Source: Apodospora peruviana
Lineage: Eukaryota > Ascomycota > Sordariomycetes > Sordariales > Lasiosphaeriaceae
NCBI GenBank assembly: GCA_033439685.1
Contig: JAUEDM010000019.1
Location: forward strand, 1 to 17,739
Direction: 5' to 3'
DNA: 17,739 nt
The notes beneath the pieces are model-generated. The model had not been told where the DNA came from. It saw only the letters and a program-made list of their open reading frames with translations, and did no database searches. Position numbers and translations under genes: made by a program. Shown piece after piece: positions 1 through 10,133 of the stretch; the stretch's first letter is position 1, and each line of letters begins with the position of its first letter.

Positions 1-276
1 CGCCATATTCTCAATATGCTTCTCAATAGCCATCCTCTGCCTCCGCGTATCACCGACAGGAAAGATGATGGCCGGCCCCGGTCTAAACTTGACCTTGTCG
101 ACACTCTCGTCGCCATATCTCCGCAGCTTGGGCCGCATCCAGACCGAGTCCGTCGGGTCCTCGCGCACGGGATCGTACACCATGGTCCTGTCGATATCCC
201 TTTCGCTTTTCACTCTGTCGTTGGCCCGCTCGGACAGGTAACCCGTGTCGACGGACCAGCGGTTGACGCTCCAGAA

Positions 277-279
277 CTA
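277..279 (-). other. In-frame premature TAG in the broken minus-strand gene
   Basis: The frame read from 952 down to 280 continues in the same register from 276 to 1 without another stop, so this TAG is a point interruption and not the end of the gene. CAG to TAG would be a C-to-T change in a CpA context, which is the preferred target of fungal repeat-induced point mutation. A base-call error is equally possible. It is the clearest substitution-type lesion here; most others are indels. Confidence 0.6.
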
Positions 280-952
280 CATCCTCCTGCCGCGGGTGCT
301 GGTCGCCGCCCAGTCCCAGTTCATGTCCCTCACCAGAGTCACCTTCTCCCTTCCGTCGCAGTAGTCGTAGAAGCGGTGCTCCCTCCCCAGGGCCAGCATG
401 GTCTTGTTCTCGCTGATCTCGTCGATGATCTTGGTGCGTATCAGCGCCAGCGCATTTTTCTGCGTCTGCTGCACAGTATTCTGGGTCCGTTGCGCGTCAT
501 CGCCACCCGTCTGGTTGCCGACGAGGACTCGGGTGTAGTCTTCCGCCATGTTCTCGATGTCGAGTTGTCGGACTAGCTCCGCGAGGTTCTTGATCTGGTT
601 GCCGTCGGCGGATTCGGTATTGCACTCGTACTGCCACTTGGCGATGGACCTGCGCAGGTCTCGTAGTGACACTAGTTGAGCCGCCACGGCCATGCATTCG
701 CGGTCGGACTTCCACCGCTCCAGCGCGCCGATGCTGAATCCCAGGCGGAAGCCGAGCCCGATGAAGAACTTCCAGATGGTGCTGCCGGGCGTGATTCGTG
801 GCTGGTGACCGCCGACTACTACCTGTTCCCAGTCGGCGATGCAGGTTCTGTAGGTCGGATGTCCTTCCTCGGGCCACATTACGCGGTGTTTGGGGAAGGA
901 CTTGGCTGTCGGGCGTTCGACGACGCCGTAGCATTCTAGCTTGATGCGGAAT

Positions 953-1021
953 CTACGGAGAAAAGGAGTAAGAAGTCAGAGTCGGTTTATGTCCCATGGG
1001 TATAAGTTCGTTCATGCTCAC
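953..1021 (-). other. Spliceosomal intron, 69 nt, in the broken minus-strand gene
   Basis: On the minus strand the donor is GTGAGC at 1021 and the acceptor is CTCCGTAG ending at 953, with a CTGAC branch-like site in CTCTGACTTC about 20 bases before the acceptor and a pyrimidine-rich run after it. Removing it joins ...HRSGHV to RFRIKLECYG in frame. The resulting frame is open from about 1318 down to the TAG at 277-279, and beyond that stop to base 1. Confidence 0.8.
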
Positions 1022-3265
1022 CTAACATGCCCACTCCTATGCATCCTATCGAGCCAGCAGCACGCATCGCACGGCATAAAGGTGCACCTACTATCCTCGC
1101 CAGCGCCATCATTGATCATCTCCAGCAGCTGCTCGACCGTGACGCCCTTCTCATTGTTTCTGTTAAATAGGCTCTCCGGGTCCATATCGTCAAGCAGCCT
1201 CTGCACGCACGCGCGTGACAAAGATGAGAAACAGCTTATACTTGCGCTTTGGCTTGTCCGGAACAAACCGCCTCGTCCAGTTCCCGTCGTTGGCGCACTT
1301 CGTCGCCAGGAAGCTCATCCCACTGCAGGTCCTCGAGGTCCATAAGCTTGGGAGACCGCGTCATGTTGCCGCTCCGCACGAAAAGGTCGGCCCCCAGCTC
1401 TACTTCCGGCGGGACGTATCCGTCCTGGAACTCACCCGCTGCGCCGCGTTCGACCAGATCCAGCACGTTGCCCGAGCAGCGGCCCTGGGATCGTGCTGCT
1501 CCACATCTTGAAGGAGCTTGAGCAACGTGTAGCTCCGGTCCAGCACGTCCTGGTTGGGGCCTGGACGTTCAGGGACGACCATGCACCAGACAAAGAGGGC
1601 CGCCGTTGATCAGGTTCCGCGGCAACGTTTACCCCAGCGGTGGTCTTCTTCGTTCGCGGCCGTGGCCCGGAGCAGCGCCAGCTCGCGGACCCGCTTGGCC
1701 TCCTTAAGGAACTCGCGGAAGGTTACCGTGTACGCCATCGTTTCGATCTGCTGCTTGCAGCTGTCCCGGGCCGAGCTGGGGAACTTCCCACTGCAGCCTG
1801 TCGGCCTTTTTCGCGCGTCTTGCGCAGCGTCGCCGCGTCCAGGGGAAACACAAGGCGGTCGTCAATGGCGTCTGAGCAGCACCAGTTTCTGTCGGATGGT
1901 ACAGGCGTAGCATCTGTTGAAGACCGGCGCGGCGAGCACCGCGCTCCCTGACCCAGCTTTTCGCGACCCCCCGGACAACGAGCATGTCGTCCGGGAGCAC
2001 CACTATGCCTTTTTTTCTCGTCGCGGTCGACCCAGCCGGTTTGGTTGTCTTGCGAGAAGTCTCGAAGGCTTGTCCCTCGATGTTTGCCGGTTGTTGGCAT
2101 CGTCCCACTCGGCGCTGCTGGTGTCCACGCGATCAGGCCTCCACCAGTCCTCTCTCATCCCGACTAACTCCTGGACAGCGTCCTCGTTGATTGTGGTTTG
2201 CAGAGGGGCATCATGTTGACCACACCAACCGGCGAAGGTGTATCGCGCGCGGAAGGGTATCATCTCCTGGGGAGGCGGCCCCTCTTTGCTGGGCGGGCGG
2301 CCAGTTGTGCACGTCACCGAGCCACTTCAGATGGGCCGACCTCAGGGGCACCTTGGGCGGCTCGCTGAGTTACCAGGGGTGTCGGAGCGTAGTGGTACTG
2401 CTGAAGAGCACATGGGCCTTGGGCCTTGTCGACCACGTCTTCAAACATGCTGCCTTTGGTCTGGTGGCTGGCGGCGTTCACTGTTTCTGGTCGTCCTGCG
2501 GGGCGAGCCAATCCAGGTACCAGACGATGTCCTTGAACTTTTTGTCCAGTCCACACACCGGACACGTCCTCCTCGCTGAGGAAGATGGCGAATGTTTTTG
2601 GAGCCGAATCGCGATTGGAGGTTGAAACGCGTGCCATCTGTACCAGGAGTCGCGGCTCCAGTCTGTTCCGGTATGAGTCGGTATGTTCTGAGTGCTTGCT
2701 AAGCCCGTCCGTAGGTAATATATAACGAATAGATTGGATCTTTCCGAGTAGCTGGAGAAGACCTTCCGCATCGGACTCCTTGGTCTCACCACCTTCTGAC
2801 CTGGTTTGGCTTTATCATCGTCACTGGCTCTCTTCTTTTGCTTCCTCTTCCTCTTTCTTTCTTTGGCCGTCGTCTCCGACAATTTCCTCATCGTCATCAT
2901 CCGTGTGACCCTCATCAACGTACTCCAGGTCGCTCTCTTTCCATCATCCTGATTTCGACAACTGGAGGTGGTTTCGGATACGGTCGATAGTTATCCGGAA
3001 TCGGCGGAAACGGGAACTGGGATATATCATAACTTGGGAACAAAAGGTCGTATGCGCCGTAGTCGTGCACTGCTTCCATGAATTCCGGACCAAGCACGTA
3101 TTTCCTTAATCTCCGGGTTTGACAGGTGGAATGTGACATTTACTCTTACTGCCCGCTCCTTCAGATTGGTTCCCTTTAGGACGGCATCCCGGAGATAATC
3201 TCTGAACAGGTGGTGTGGTTCTTTGCTATTGGCAGCATAACGAAAGAGAAAGATGACGAAGGCAT

Positions 3266-3322
3266 CTATGTATGTCAGTTAGGCAAGTCACTCCTCCTTG
3301 GTTTGGGGGTAGAGATACATAC
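3266..3322 (-). other. Spliceosomal intron, 57 nt, in the broken minus-strand gene
   Basis: The minus-strand donor is GTATGT at 3322 and the acceptor is CATAG ending at 3266, with overlapping branch candidates CTAAC and CTGAC about 10-15 bases before the acceptor. The intron contains in-frame stops. Removing it joins HGQGELVN to DAFVIFLFRY in frame, with the junction codon split as G|AT. Length and motifs are typical of filamentous ascomycetes. Confidence 0.8.
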
Positions 3323-3428
3323 CGTTAACGAGCTCACCCTGCCCGTGTAGCAACGGCAATCGGGAAGAAATGGCCCAGTTATGAACTGGGATCAACTTGG
3401 GATGGTATGGCGGAGTGAGTTTCTCAGC

Positions 3429-3677
3429 TCAGGGAACGGATTCCAGTTTTCAGGACCTGCAGTTGTGGGATTTCAGACGTTGGCTACCTACCTAGTCATT
3501 TTGCGTCTTGTATTGTTGAAGAGTGGAAGGTAGGCGTTTGGGCGGGTAGGTACAATTCCCTTTTTTGCCATGGCCGTGGGTGTTTGTTGTCGACAAAGGC
3601 AACCGGGAGCTATGCTCACAATGTCTTGCAAACGAGTTGAATCAAAACACCAAGGTGACACCGTTTTGCGGCTTTGT
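3429..3677. other. Intergenic stretch between the divergent genes, left of the G tract
   Basis: Probably upstream sequence or the missing 5' end of the minus-strand gene. An ATG at 3569-3571 (minus) opens a 27-codon frame (MAKKGIVPTRPNAYLP...) ending at 3488. I cannot join it cleanly to the coding frame at 3428: the obvious GTAGGT...TGCAG pair in between would be only about 35 nt, too short for an intron. No other gene is visible. Confidence 0.4.
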
Positions 3678-4106
<429 letters not shown>

Positions 4107-4336
4107 CTAGACCTAGCAACAAAGAAAGCCTGAAATGTGCTGTCAGGATGAAGAACAAAGAACAATAAACTCCACCGCATTTCTGTTTGCATAGAGTATC
4201 TGTTTCTTTGTCCGGCTTCCCGAAATCAGAACAACCCATACAGGAGGCCCGCCTAAACTCGCATTCCACGTCAGTCTGAGTTCGACCAAACCACGAAGCG
4301 AGGCCAGAATAATCAAATATTAGCATCGCAAACAAG
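4107..4336. other. Intergenic stretch right of the G tract, 5' flank of the plus-strand gene
   Basis: About 230 bases of mixed composition lie between the G tract and the candidate ATG at 4337. No gene or clear TATA element is seen. It is probably part of the promoter and leader of the plus-strand gene and, in the other direction, of the minus-strand gene. Confidence 0.4.
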
Positions 4337-6539
4337 ATGTCTTCGAGACAGCCTCACCCATCCCACCCGGAAGTTGGCGGGTTGAGACCCTCGGGTCTGA
4401 GGCGAGCTCGGAGCGTGGATACCTGGCCCAAAGCTTCCCCACGAAGCAGGGCCTTCAGGTAACAAGAGGAAGGCCACTCAGCTCCTCGACGCTGCACACA
4501 ATGTGGATAACTTCAACCAGAACCGACAGTATGAAGTTTGGGTCGAGACAGTCCCGATCTGTCTCCCCTATGCCAAAGAGGCAGAAGATTGACGACGGGG
4601 CGAAGAGGAGCCAGAGGTTGGCCAACGGCAGGCTTCCTTACCCCTAGACTTGGAACAAGAAACTCCAACTCTGCCAATTATATGAAAGACGATTCTCGTC
4701 AAACCGGCCAAGAAGAAGCAGCCGATGCCGAAAGGAGTATACGCACCCAGCGCCGCTTTGGCGTCTGGAAGCCGTCTCTTGCCATTGGCAGTTCCCTTTC
4801 AGTCGAGGGAGAGGATCTGAGCCGCATAGAAATGGCTGACAGGAAAATAATCCAAAGACGAACATGGCTCGAATTTTACGGAAACACCGGATATTTTCCA
4901 GAACTTCTAGAAAAGGCTATCAGCGAGAGAACCCAGCTTGACGAGAACGACGAGGAAAACACGTTGCCAATGTAAGGAAGAGAAATCTCACATGGCAGTT
5001 GCCCAGTTTTACAGTGGCTTAAGCTTACAACCGGACCCAGATCAAGTCTCGCCTCAACGCACAAAAGGGCCATCGAAGAGCGCGTCGGTGTCCTCTGCGA
5101 GGTGCTCGAGACCTCAGAATTCCCGCCGAAAGGGCAAATATCCAAGCTGCCATCACGGGCTACGAGACCGGGGCCATCCCCTATTCGGACTCGTACACGC
5201 TCATCTGGGGCGGCAGCATCGTCGATACCTGTCCGGACTACGGTTCGTTCACAAGAGACCGCAGTGCGCGACTAGATCGGTATCTCCAAGAGCACGGCGG
5301 TGGCTGGCTGTGGTATGAACCACCACTGAAGGACGAAATTGGAGGTCGTGGCCCCAGTGTCATCAATAGCCGGTCGCCTGCCTCGCCAAGAAGGCTCTGG
5401 TGTCTGGATAACACCGAGAGCTGGCGGAAAAAGACCGAGACTATGGGCCACTACCGGCTCGAATGGGATTTCGCAGACGCAGGGAGAAGGTTGCGAGACA
5501 GTACTCAGGGAGAGAGGCCACCACCGCCAGACCCAAGGCCAAATTAGCTACCTCTGCCGCCTGGTCTGCTGCTGCCCACAGCAAACTGGAAGAGACGGCC
5601 TCAGAGCATTGTTGACCCTGGAGAACATTCCACGGTCGACACCAATACAAGCCAACAAAACCGCCCGCCCCATGACCAAGTCCAAAAAGAAGAAAACAGT
5701 CTCCGAGCCCTACCCCGACGGCCCGCGCATCTTCTGGCAAGTCCTCCTCGACAGCGCGCCACCCTCCCCTGCCTCTTCTTCTCGTCGACCTCCCACTTCT
5801 GCGGATCAACCCAAAGACCTACGCAGCGCAGACCGCCAAAACAGTAGCCACGATAGACAAGCCCATGAGCATCCGTTGCTACGAGCTCGACGTCGGCGTC
5901 TTCACATCCTCCTCGTCCTCATCCCACCCTCGTCTCCTCCTCCCGACCACCAACCTGGCCTCGGAGCCCGACATCCTAGGCGCAACTGTCCCAGTCTTCA
6001 TCTTCGACACGCCCCCGGGCCTCGACTTCCGACAATGAAGCCCTCCCGACCGCCTCTCCGGCCTCGTCCCCTTCCTGACCTGCTACATGTCCTCGGCCCC
6101 AGGCAACTACAAGCTCTGGCTGGGCGAGGACCGCGTCGACGTGCTCGGCTCGGGCCGCATGCCGGGCCAGATGCGCTTTCCACGGTCTCTTGTCCGACAG
6201 CCGTGAGGGCTGCCGAAGAGATGCCGGCTGGCCACCCCCGACTGGGTCAGGAACCACCTTGGAACGCCAGACCGCGTCATTTTCGATCATAAGGGTGTCG
6301 GAGACGGAAAAGGCGGCATCGTAACCATGAGAGAGATCGATTGCGGTCGAGGATCGAGCGTTATCCTGACTGGACAGAAAGGGGTCGATTTTGATCAGTC
6401 AAGAAGAAATGACAAGGAGGATTTGGTCGACACCTACATAATTGATCCGAGGCAAAGGTCGGAGCAGCAGGCCGCGATGAGACGGAGGGAGGAGGCGTTG
6501 AAGGGTGGTGGCTGGGAGAAGAGGAGGGCCATCAATTAG
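4337..6539 (+). pseudogene. Broken gene for an uncharacterised filamentous-fungal protein with a retropepsin-like motif
   Basis: The likely start is the ATG at 4337-4339 (A at -3), opening a basic, proline-rich N-terminus (MSSRQPHPSHPEV...). The frame then breaks repeatedly. Well-formed pieces follow in order: WLEFYGNTGYFP at 4865-4900; IPYSDSYTLIWGG at 5176-5214; WLWYEPPL at 5305-5328; a lysine-rich linker; QVLLDS then, after a one-base frame change, ATLPCLF near 5737-5780; NPKTYAAQTAKTVATID near 5808-5860; CYMSSAPGNYKLWLGEDR at 6081-6134; and a tail ending at TAG 6537-6539. From memory, this order of motifs matches large uncharacterised proteins common in Sordariomycetes; I cannot confirm this without a search. 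The D-S-G-A-T-L-P pattern resembles the active-site region of retropepsin-like aspartyl proteases, which is an inference. The pieces sum to roughly 700 residues, so I treat them as one gene, not several small ones. No introns were identified with confidence. The TAA at 4460-4462 could instead mark a GTAACA donor. Confidence 0.7.
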
Positions 6540-7839
6540 TACGGACTGGTGGGGGGGTTGATGATATCTGATGTATATCAAGCGATAACAATCACATATC
6601 CGAACGAGAGAACAGCATGACGCACATGTTAAAGCATGACTGCCAGAGAAATTTGCTCATTTTTTGTCTTATTTACAGGTAGCTAGCTATCTGCAACACC
6701 CCGGGGGGAGAGTACAGGAAAAAAACCACGGGGGACGAGACCTAAGCCTAGGTCGTATGCCTTGTGGGCAACATGGCAAACGAAAACAGCCCGGTCTCTA
6801 TAATCGGAATCCTGGGGCAAGCCACTTGCACAAATCAAGTGAAGTAGCTGTTGCCCATCCCCAATCATATTCCCAACCCCCCCTCCTAATCCAGAAACAT
6901 GGGGTCATCCTTCCAATACCTCGACCCCCTTTCATGGCCGCGGCGAAAACAACGGTGGTTCGACATCATCCGCAGGGCGTATGGAAAAGTTATTTGGGCA
7001 CCAAAAGGCCATGTTGATCTTGTGTGAGGTGGTGCTGGGGTGCAATTCAAGAGTCGTCCTCAGTCTAGTCCATCGGCCAAGCGAGGACCCATACTTTCGG
7101 CTGGTCGTGTCCTGACCTCCTCGTCTTCCTCCTTCCCAAACTTGTCGTCCATATCCTGCCAACCCAAAACTGGGTTTCCAACGCAATACTCTTTTGCCAA
7201 TCTTGTTGTAGGTACCTTAATCCTCGCTGACAATTAACTCCAAGAGTCCTTTCCCGGAAGGTGTTTTTTTTTAAAAAAATTTTGTTGACCGCATCGTCTC
7301 CTCCCAAGATCCAGGCTGTAATCCCGATCACCCATGGGTGGAAAACATCCGCAGTCGTTTTCTCTTTTTTATTGTCGTTTCTTTCTCCCGAGTCGTCCAA
7401 CACACGCATGCAGCAGTGCACCGCATTTGCCGCCGGGGAAAAGGAACTGAAAACTCACTCCGCTTTTTGTTTTGCTGGGTATTAAAAAGTCGTAACGCTG
7501 CTGCCGTGGATCCGGGGTATGGTTGCAGATCCACCATCATATTCGCAACTGAACAAAATGTCGGCCGCAGCACGATAGAGAGAAAAGTCGAAGAAATTCG
7601 CAGAATTCAACGCTGATGCCATGACGCTAGATGTTTCGGTGGAACATTGAAAAAAGACCAAATAAGAAACCGGATGCGTGCAATCTTTTTGTCTTCCAAG
7701 ATGATATACTCAAAATGCCCCGAGAAGAAAGATAAAGAGAAAAATTAGACCCTTCCCCACTGGGTGCAGAGCCGCTGTGATTGAGAACTGAAGCTTGGGT
7801 CTGTTAGGTGACCAACAGTCGCCCGGTCTTCCGGTTGCT
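6540..7839. other. Gene-free region between the 3' ends of the plus-strand broken gene and the cyclin
   Basis: This 1.3 kb is shared 3' flank of two convergent genes. It has a T/A-rich patch at 7263-7283, a G7 run near 6549 and many short frames with no protein character. The sequence TAGGTACCTTA at 7209-7219 recurs at 12242-12252. Nothing else can be supported. Confidence 0.6.
7368..7373 (-). terminator. Candidate polyadenylation signal for the cyclin gene
   Basis: TTTATT on the plus strand reads AATAAA on the minus strand, about 470 bases past the cyclin stop codon. Fungal poly(A) signals are degenerate, so this is only a candidate. A shorter 3' UTR without a canonical hexamer is equally possible. 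Confidence 0.25.
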
Positions 7840-9108
7840 TCAATACGCCATGTGGGACGAGCTACCCTCAAAGTAAGATGGTCCCGTCACCACATGGTGC
7901 TGCGGATACGCTGAGATGTGGTTATTCGGCTGAGGTGTAGGTGTAACAGGGCATCGTGGAGGGACCTGATAGTCCTTCATCACGGCGTTGTTGTGGCCAA
8001 AGCAGGTCCCGTCCGGTGTAATGGGAGGGGTCATGTACCCGTCGGCAACACCAGGCATGTTACCGAGGCCTTTGTGAGGTGTGCTGTATACATCGAGAGG
8101 CTTGCTTATGGTAGCGGGTTCGCACGGGGGCGAGGGAGGTGGACCACAACGGGCGATGGCGGCCTGCTGCGCTAGGAAGTCGGCGAGCTTTCCAGACACC
8201 CGCGAGTAGTAGGGCTGCGAGTACTTCCTAGACAGTGTAACCGAGGGCTGGTGAAGTTGATGCGACAGAGCCAAGAGGGTCAGGTTCTCATCATGCTCCC
8301 ACCCCCCATCATTTATCTCGGGCTTGCCAAGGATTGCCCGTGCCAGTGCCAGTGAGGCCCTGGCCATGACGGATGGCTTTGTTGACACAAACTCTCGGTG
8401 ATAGAGCGCAATTTCGCAGATATAGGCCGCCATATGCTCGACTTCGGTGCTATCACGCTCCTCTGCCACAATTAATTGCGTGAACAAGTCCACGGTGGGG
8501 TGGCCGATGCTCCATTCGAGAGTGTTGAGGACGTGCATCTCCATCTGCGTGAACATGCCTGCATCGTAGAGCCCACAGCACATGCCGTTCAGTTCGTTAA
8601 TCTGAGGTACCCTGTCCTTCTTGTCTCCATACTTGGCGGCGATCAGGAGAGCAGCACAGCCGACGAGCTGGTAGTGTTGCTTGTACACCACCCGTTTTGA
8701 GCAGTAGCGGTCGAGGAGATTCACCGTCAAGAAGAGTGTCTCGGGCAGCAGGGAGAAGGCGGCATGAGCTTCAAGGAGGAAGTCAATCAGATACGGCCGC
8801 ATGAACCATTGAATCTCGCGTTGCATATCGATGAGATTGGCATCCGGTAACGTCTCATCCTGCCTCTTGTTAATTCTGTGCAAGGGAATTTGCAAGGGGT
8901 AGGGTCTCTTTACCTCCATGTGACGAACATGCTGCATGATATCTTCGAGATACTCGTCACAAGCCAGCCTTGATAGCTCGTTGGCGATCATCTCTTGCTT
9001 GTTGCGGGCAATCATCCTGGCCGCAGCCAGCTTGTTCATACCGCGGTGACTTGGCTCGTCGGACTCGACGAAGAACGTCTCGTCGGACCGTTGACTTGAG
9101 TAGGCCAT
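7840..9108 (-). CDS. cln-1: G1/S-specific cyclin (Cln type), intact single-exon frame
   Basis: This 422-residue protein binds and activates the Cdc28/Cdk1-type kinase to drive the G1/S transition. The cyclin box spans about residues 50-205: MRPYLIDFLLEAH (103-115) matches the canonical MRxxLxDWLxEVH helix with F for W; LLDRYCSKR is at 131-139; LVGCAALLIAAKYGDK (148-163) carries the conserved lysine K159; E190 lies before VLNTLEWSIGHPT (193-205) and matches the kinase-contact glutamate. A second, weaker cyclin fold covers about 206-315. The C-terminal ~100 residues are proline-rich and disordered, with S/T-P sites at 326, 343, 360, 364, 389 and 391, as expected for a phosphorylation-controlled unstable cyclin. 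The start ATG has AAG before it and G after it, a good fungal context; the stop is TGA at 7840-7842. No intron is needed. Filamentous ascomycetes usually carry one such G1 cyclin (Neurospora CLN-1 type). The symbol follows that and is less certain than the family. Confidence 0.95.
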   Translation of the reverse strand: MAYSSQRSDETFFVESDEPSHRGMNKLAAARMIARNKQEMIANELSRLACDEYLEDIMQHVRHMEVKRPYPLQIPLHRINKRQDETLPDANLIDMQREIQWFMRPYLIDFLLEAHAAFSLLPETLFLTVNLLDRYCSKRVVYKQHYQLVGCAALLIAAKYGDKKDRVPQINELNGMCCGLYDAGMFTQMEMHVLNTLEWSIGHPTVDLFTQLIVAEERDSTEVEHMAAYICEIALYHREFVSTKPSVMARASLALARAILGKPEINDGGWEHDENLTLLALSHQLHQPSVTLSRKYSQPYYSRVSGKLADFLAQQAAIARCGPPPSPPCEPATISKPLDVYSTPHKGLGNMPGVADGYMTPPITPDGTCFGHNNAVMKDYQVPPRCPVTPTPQPNNHISAYPQHHVVTGPSYFEGSSSHMAY

Positions 9109-9490
9109 CTTGGTTTGTGTAATGAGATTGGCTATACCTGAAGAAGTCGGATGGATTCTCTAACGACGGGAAATTGCGACGACCTGCGAGTTCTCCTGGA
9201 ATCCGATGCCGAGGGTTACAAAGAGTGAAAGAGTATTAAGTTGTCGGTCGCGTCGAAGGAGTGACTCGCTAACCGAGCGATGACTAAGATTAGAGTAACG
9301 ATTAAAGAGTGTGTTGAAAACTTAAAGTACTAAAAATGAGTGTCGGTGGCTGGAAAGTGGACAGCCTAGTTGAGGTTTAAAAATGGAAAAAAATCGAGTT
9401 CCTCGTGAACAATTGTGAGGTAGTCGACCGGGGAAAGGGCCGAGTTATGAATAGGTCGACGGAGGGACTCTAGACGGTTAGCAAATAATG
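9109..9490 (-). promoter_or_regulatory. ATG-free proximal 5' leader of the cyclin gene
   Basis: For about 380 bases upstream of the cyclin ATG I find no ATG in any frame on the minus strand. It is A/T- and pyrimidine-rich, with patches such as TTTTTTTCCATTTTTAAACC. Absence of ATG over this length is what a translated mRNA leader would show. The transcription start is not determined. Confidence 0.55.
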
Positions 9491-9499
9491 TTAGCGCAT
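9491..9499 (-). CDS. Minimal upstream ORF Met-Arg-stop in the cyclin leader
   Basis: ATGCGCTAA on the minus strand encodes Met-Arg and stops 382 bases before the cyclin ATG. It is the nearest upstream ATG to the cyclin. The leader of yeast CLN3 also carries a short uORF that tunes its translation to growth rate; an equivalent role here is inference. It only counts if transcription starts upstream of 9499. Confidence 0.35.
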   Translation of the reverse strand: MR

Positions 9500-9997
9500 G
9501 AATCGTCGTGTGGCCTATATGACTTTGGGATAGAAGACGGGCCGGAGCTCCTTAGCTCTCAACTCGGCTTCAGGACGGCGAGTACCGAATCCCCACCTTC
9601 TGCAGGGGTAGAAAGGGAGAGATTCGGCCTGATTCGGCCGATCTGAGGTTTGGAGCAAGATCTGGCACGAGGAGTTTGGCCGCGTGCGGGACGCTTGAAG
9701 ATGAGGACTGGCGCCGACCACGTGCCAGATGGAATCTTGAGGTGGCAGGTGTGAGGTGTAGGTGAATCGCGTAGAGCATGGCATATGGGGCGGAATGGGG
9801 TCTCTTACCCGCACGGTTTAGGACCGTGAAAGACCGAGTCGACGGAAGTGTCAATCAACACCTGGGGGCCGGATGGGAGCAACGAGTTAACGTGTCCCAC
9901 AGGAGGCTGCCTTCAGGCTCGACTGGCGGAAGGGGAGGATAGGGCGCGAGATGGTGGAAGATGCCGCGGATTGCAGAAAATCCAGGTCGGCAAGTAT

Positions 9998-10133
9998 CTG
10001 CAAGGGAGGTAACAAGGCAATTAGAATCCCATCCAAGACCATTTTAAGTTTAAAGGATGACATCACGGAGGGTGAGGAAAGGGAGATGGGATGACGGGAA
10101 TCTGATAAGATTGGTGGTAATTCTTCCGCATAC
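9998..10133 (-). other. Candidate 5' UTR intron of the cyclin gene, 136 nt
   Basis: On the minus strand a GAG|GTATGC donor at 10133 pairs with a CCTCCCTTGCAG acceptor ending at 9998. A weak branch-like TTCTAAT lies about 30 bases before the acceptor. The motifs fit fungal introns, but there is no coding frame to test the join, so this rests on motifs alone. Confidence 0.35.

Larger units (their letters stand above)
1..3428 (-). pseudogene. Large unrecognised intron-containing fungal gene, frame broken many times, 3' end beyond window
   Basis: I do not recognise this protein. From about 3428 leftward to base 1 the minus strand reads as good protein, but in pieces in different frames. Two standard introns (3266-3322 and 953-1021) join pieces in frame, which shows a real spliced gene. 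In order the pieces are: an N-terminal part ending in motifs such as FVIFLFRYAA and YDLLFPSYDI; a very acidic stretch (about 2935-2840); a central part with KFKDIVWYLDWLAP, ARYTFAGWCGQHD and VVLPDDMLVVRGVAK; and a C-terminal part that is continuous across the second intron, with a hydrophobic 19-residue stretch at 721-777 (IWKFFIGLGFRLGFSIGAL) and a helical tail. Frame breaks resolved to single bases lie at 3104-3105, 2539-2543, 1572-1574, 1471-1473 and 1319-1321; several more are only approximate. A TAG at 277-279 interrupts an otherwise open frame to the edge. The 5' start is unresolved: an in-frame TGA lies at 3429-3431, and an ATG at 3569-3571 may be the true start. It could be a pseudogene or an intact gene with sequencing indels. 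Confidence 0.72.

Noticed and set aside
16..576. 186-codon plus-strand frame at the left edge
   Set aside because: It overlaps antisense the minus-strand gene, whose frame is supported by a valid intron and protein-like pieces. The plus frame looks like an antisense shadow rich in P, V, H and R.
5976..6290. Minus-strand frames opposite the plus-strand broken gene (also 5441-5809)
   Set aside because: Antisense shadows of GC-rich coding sequence with no protein character.
5339..6292. 317-codon plus-strand open frame as a gene of its own
   Set aside because: It mixes true and false frame. Stretches such as the arginine/proline-rich middle are out-of-frame readings of the larger gene; the good protein segments in this span lie in other frames.
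9515..9854. Two overlapping 94- and 99-codon minus-strand frames upstream of the cyclin as protein genes
   Set aside because: No recognisable domain, overlapping frames, and a position in the probable leader. At most they are uORFs.
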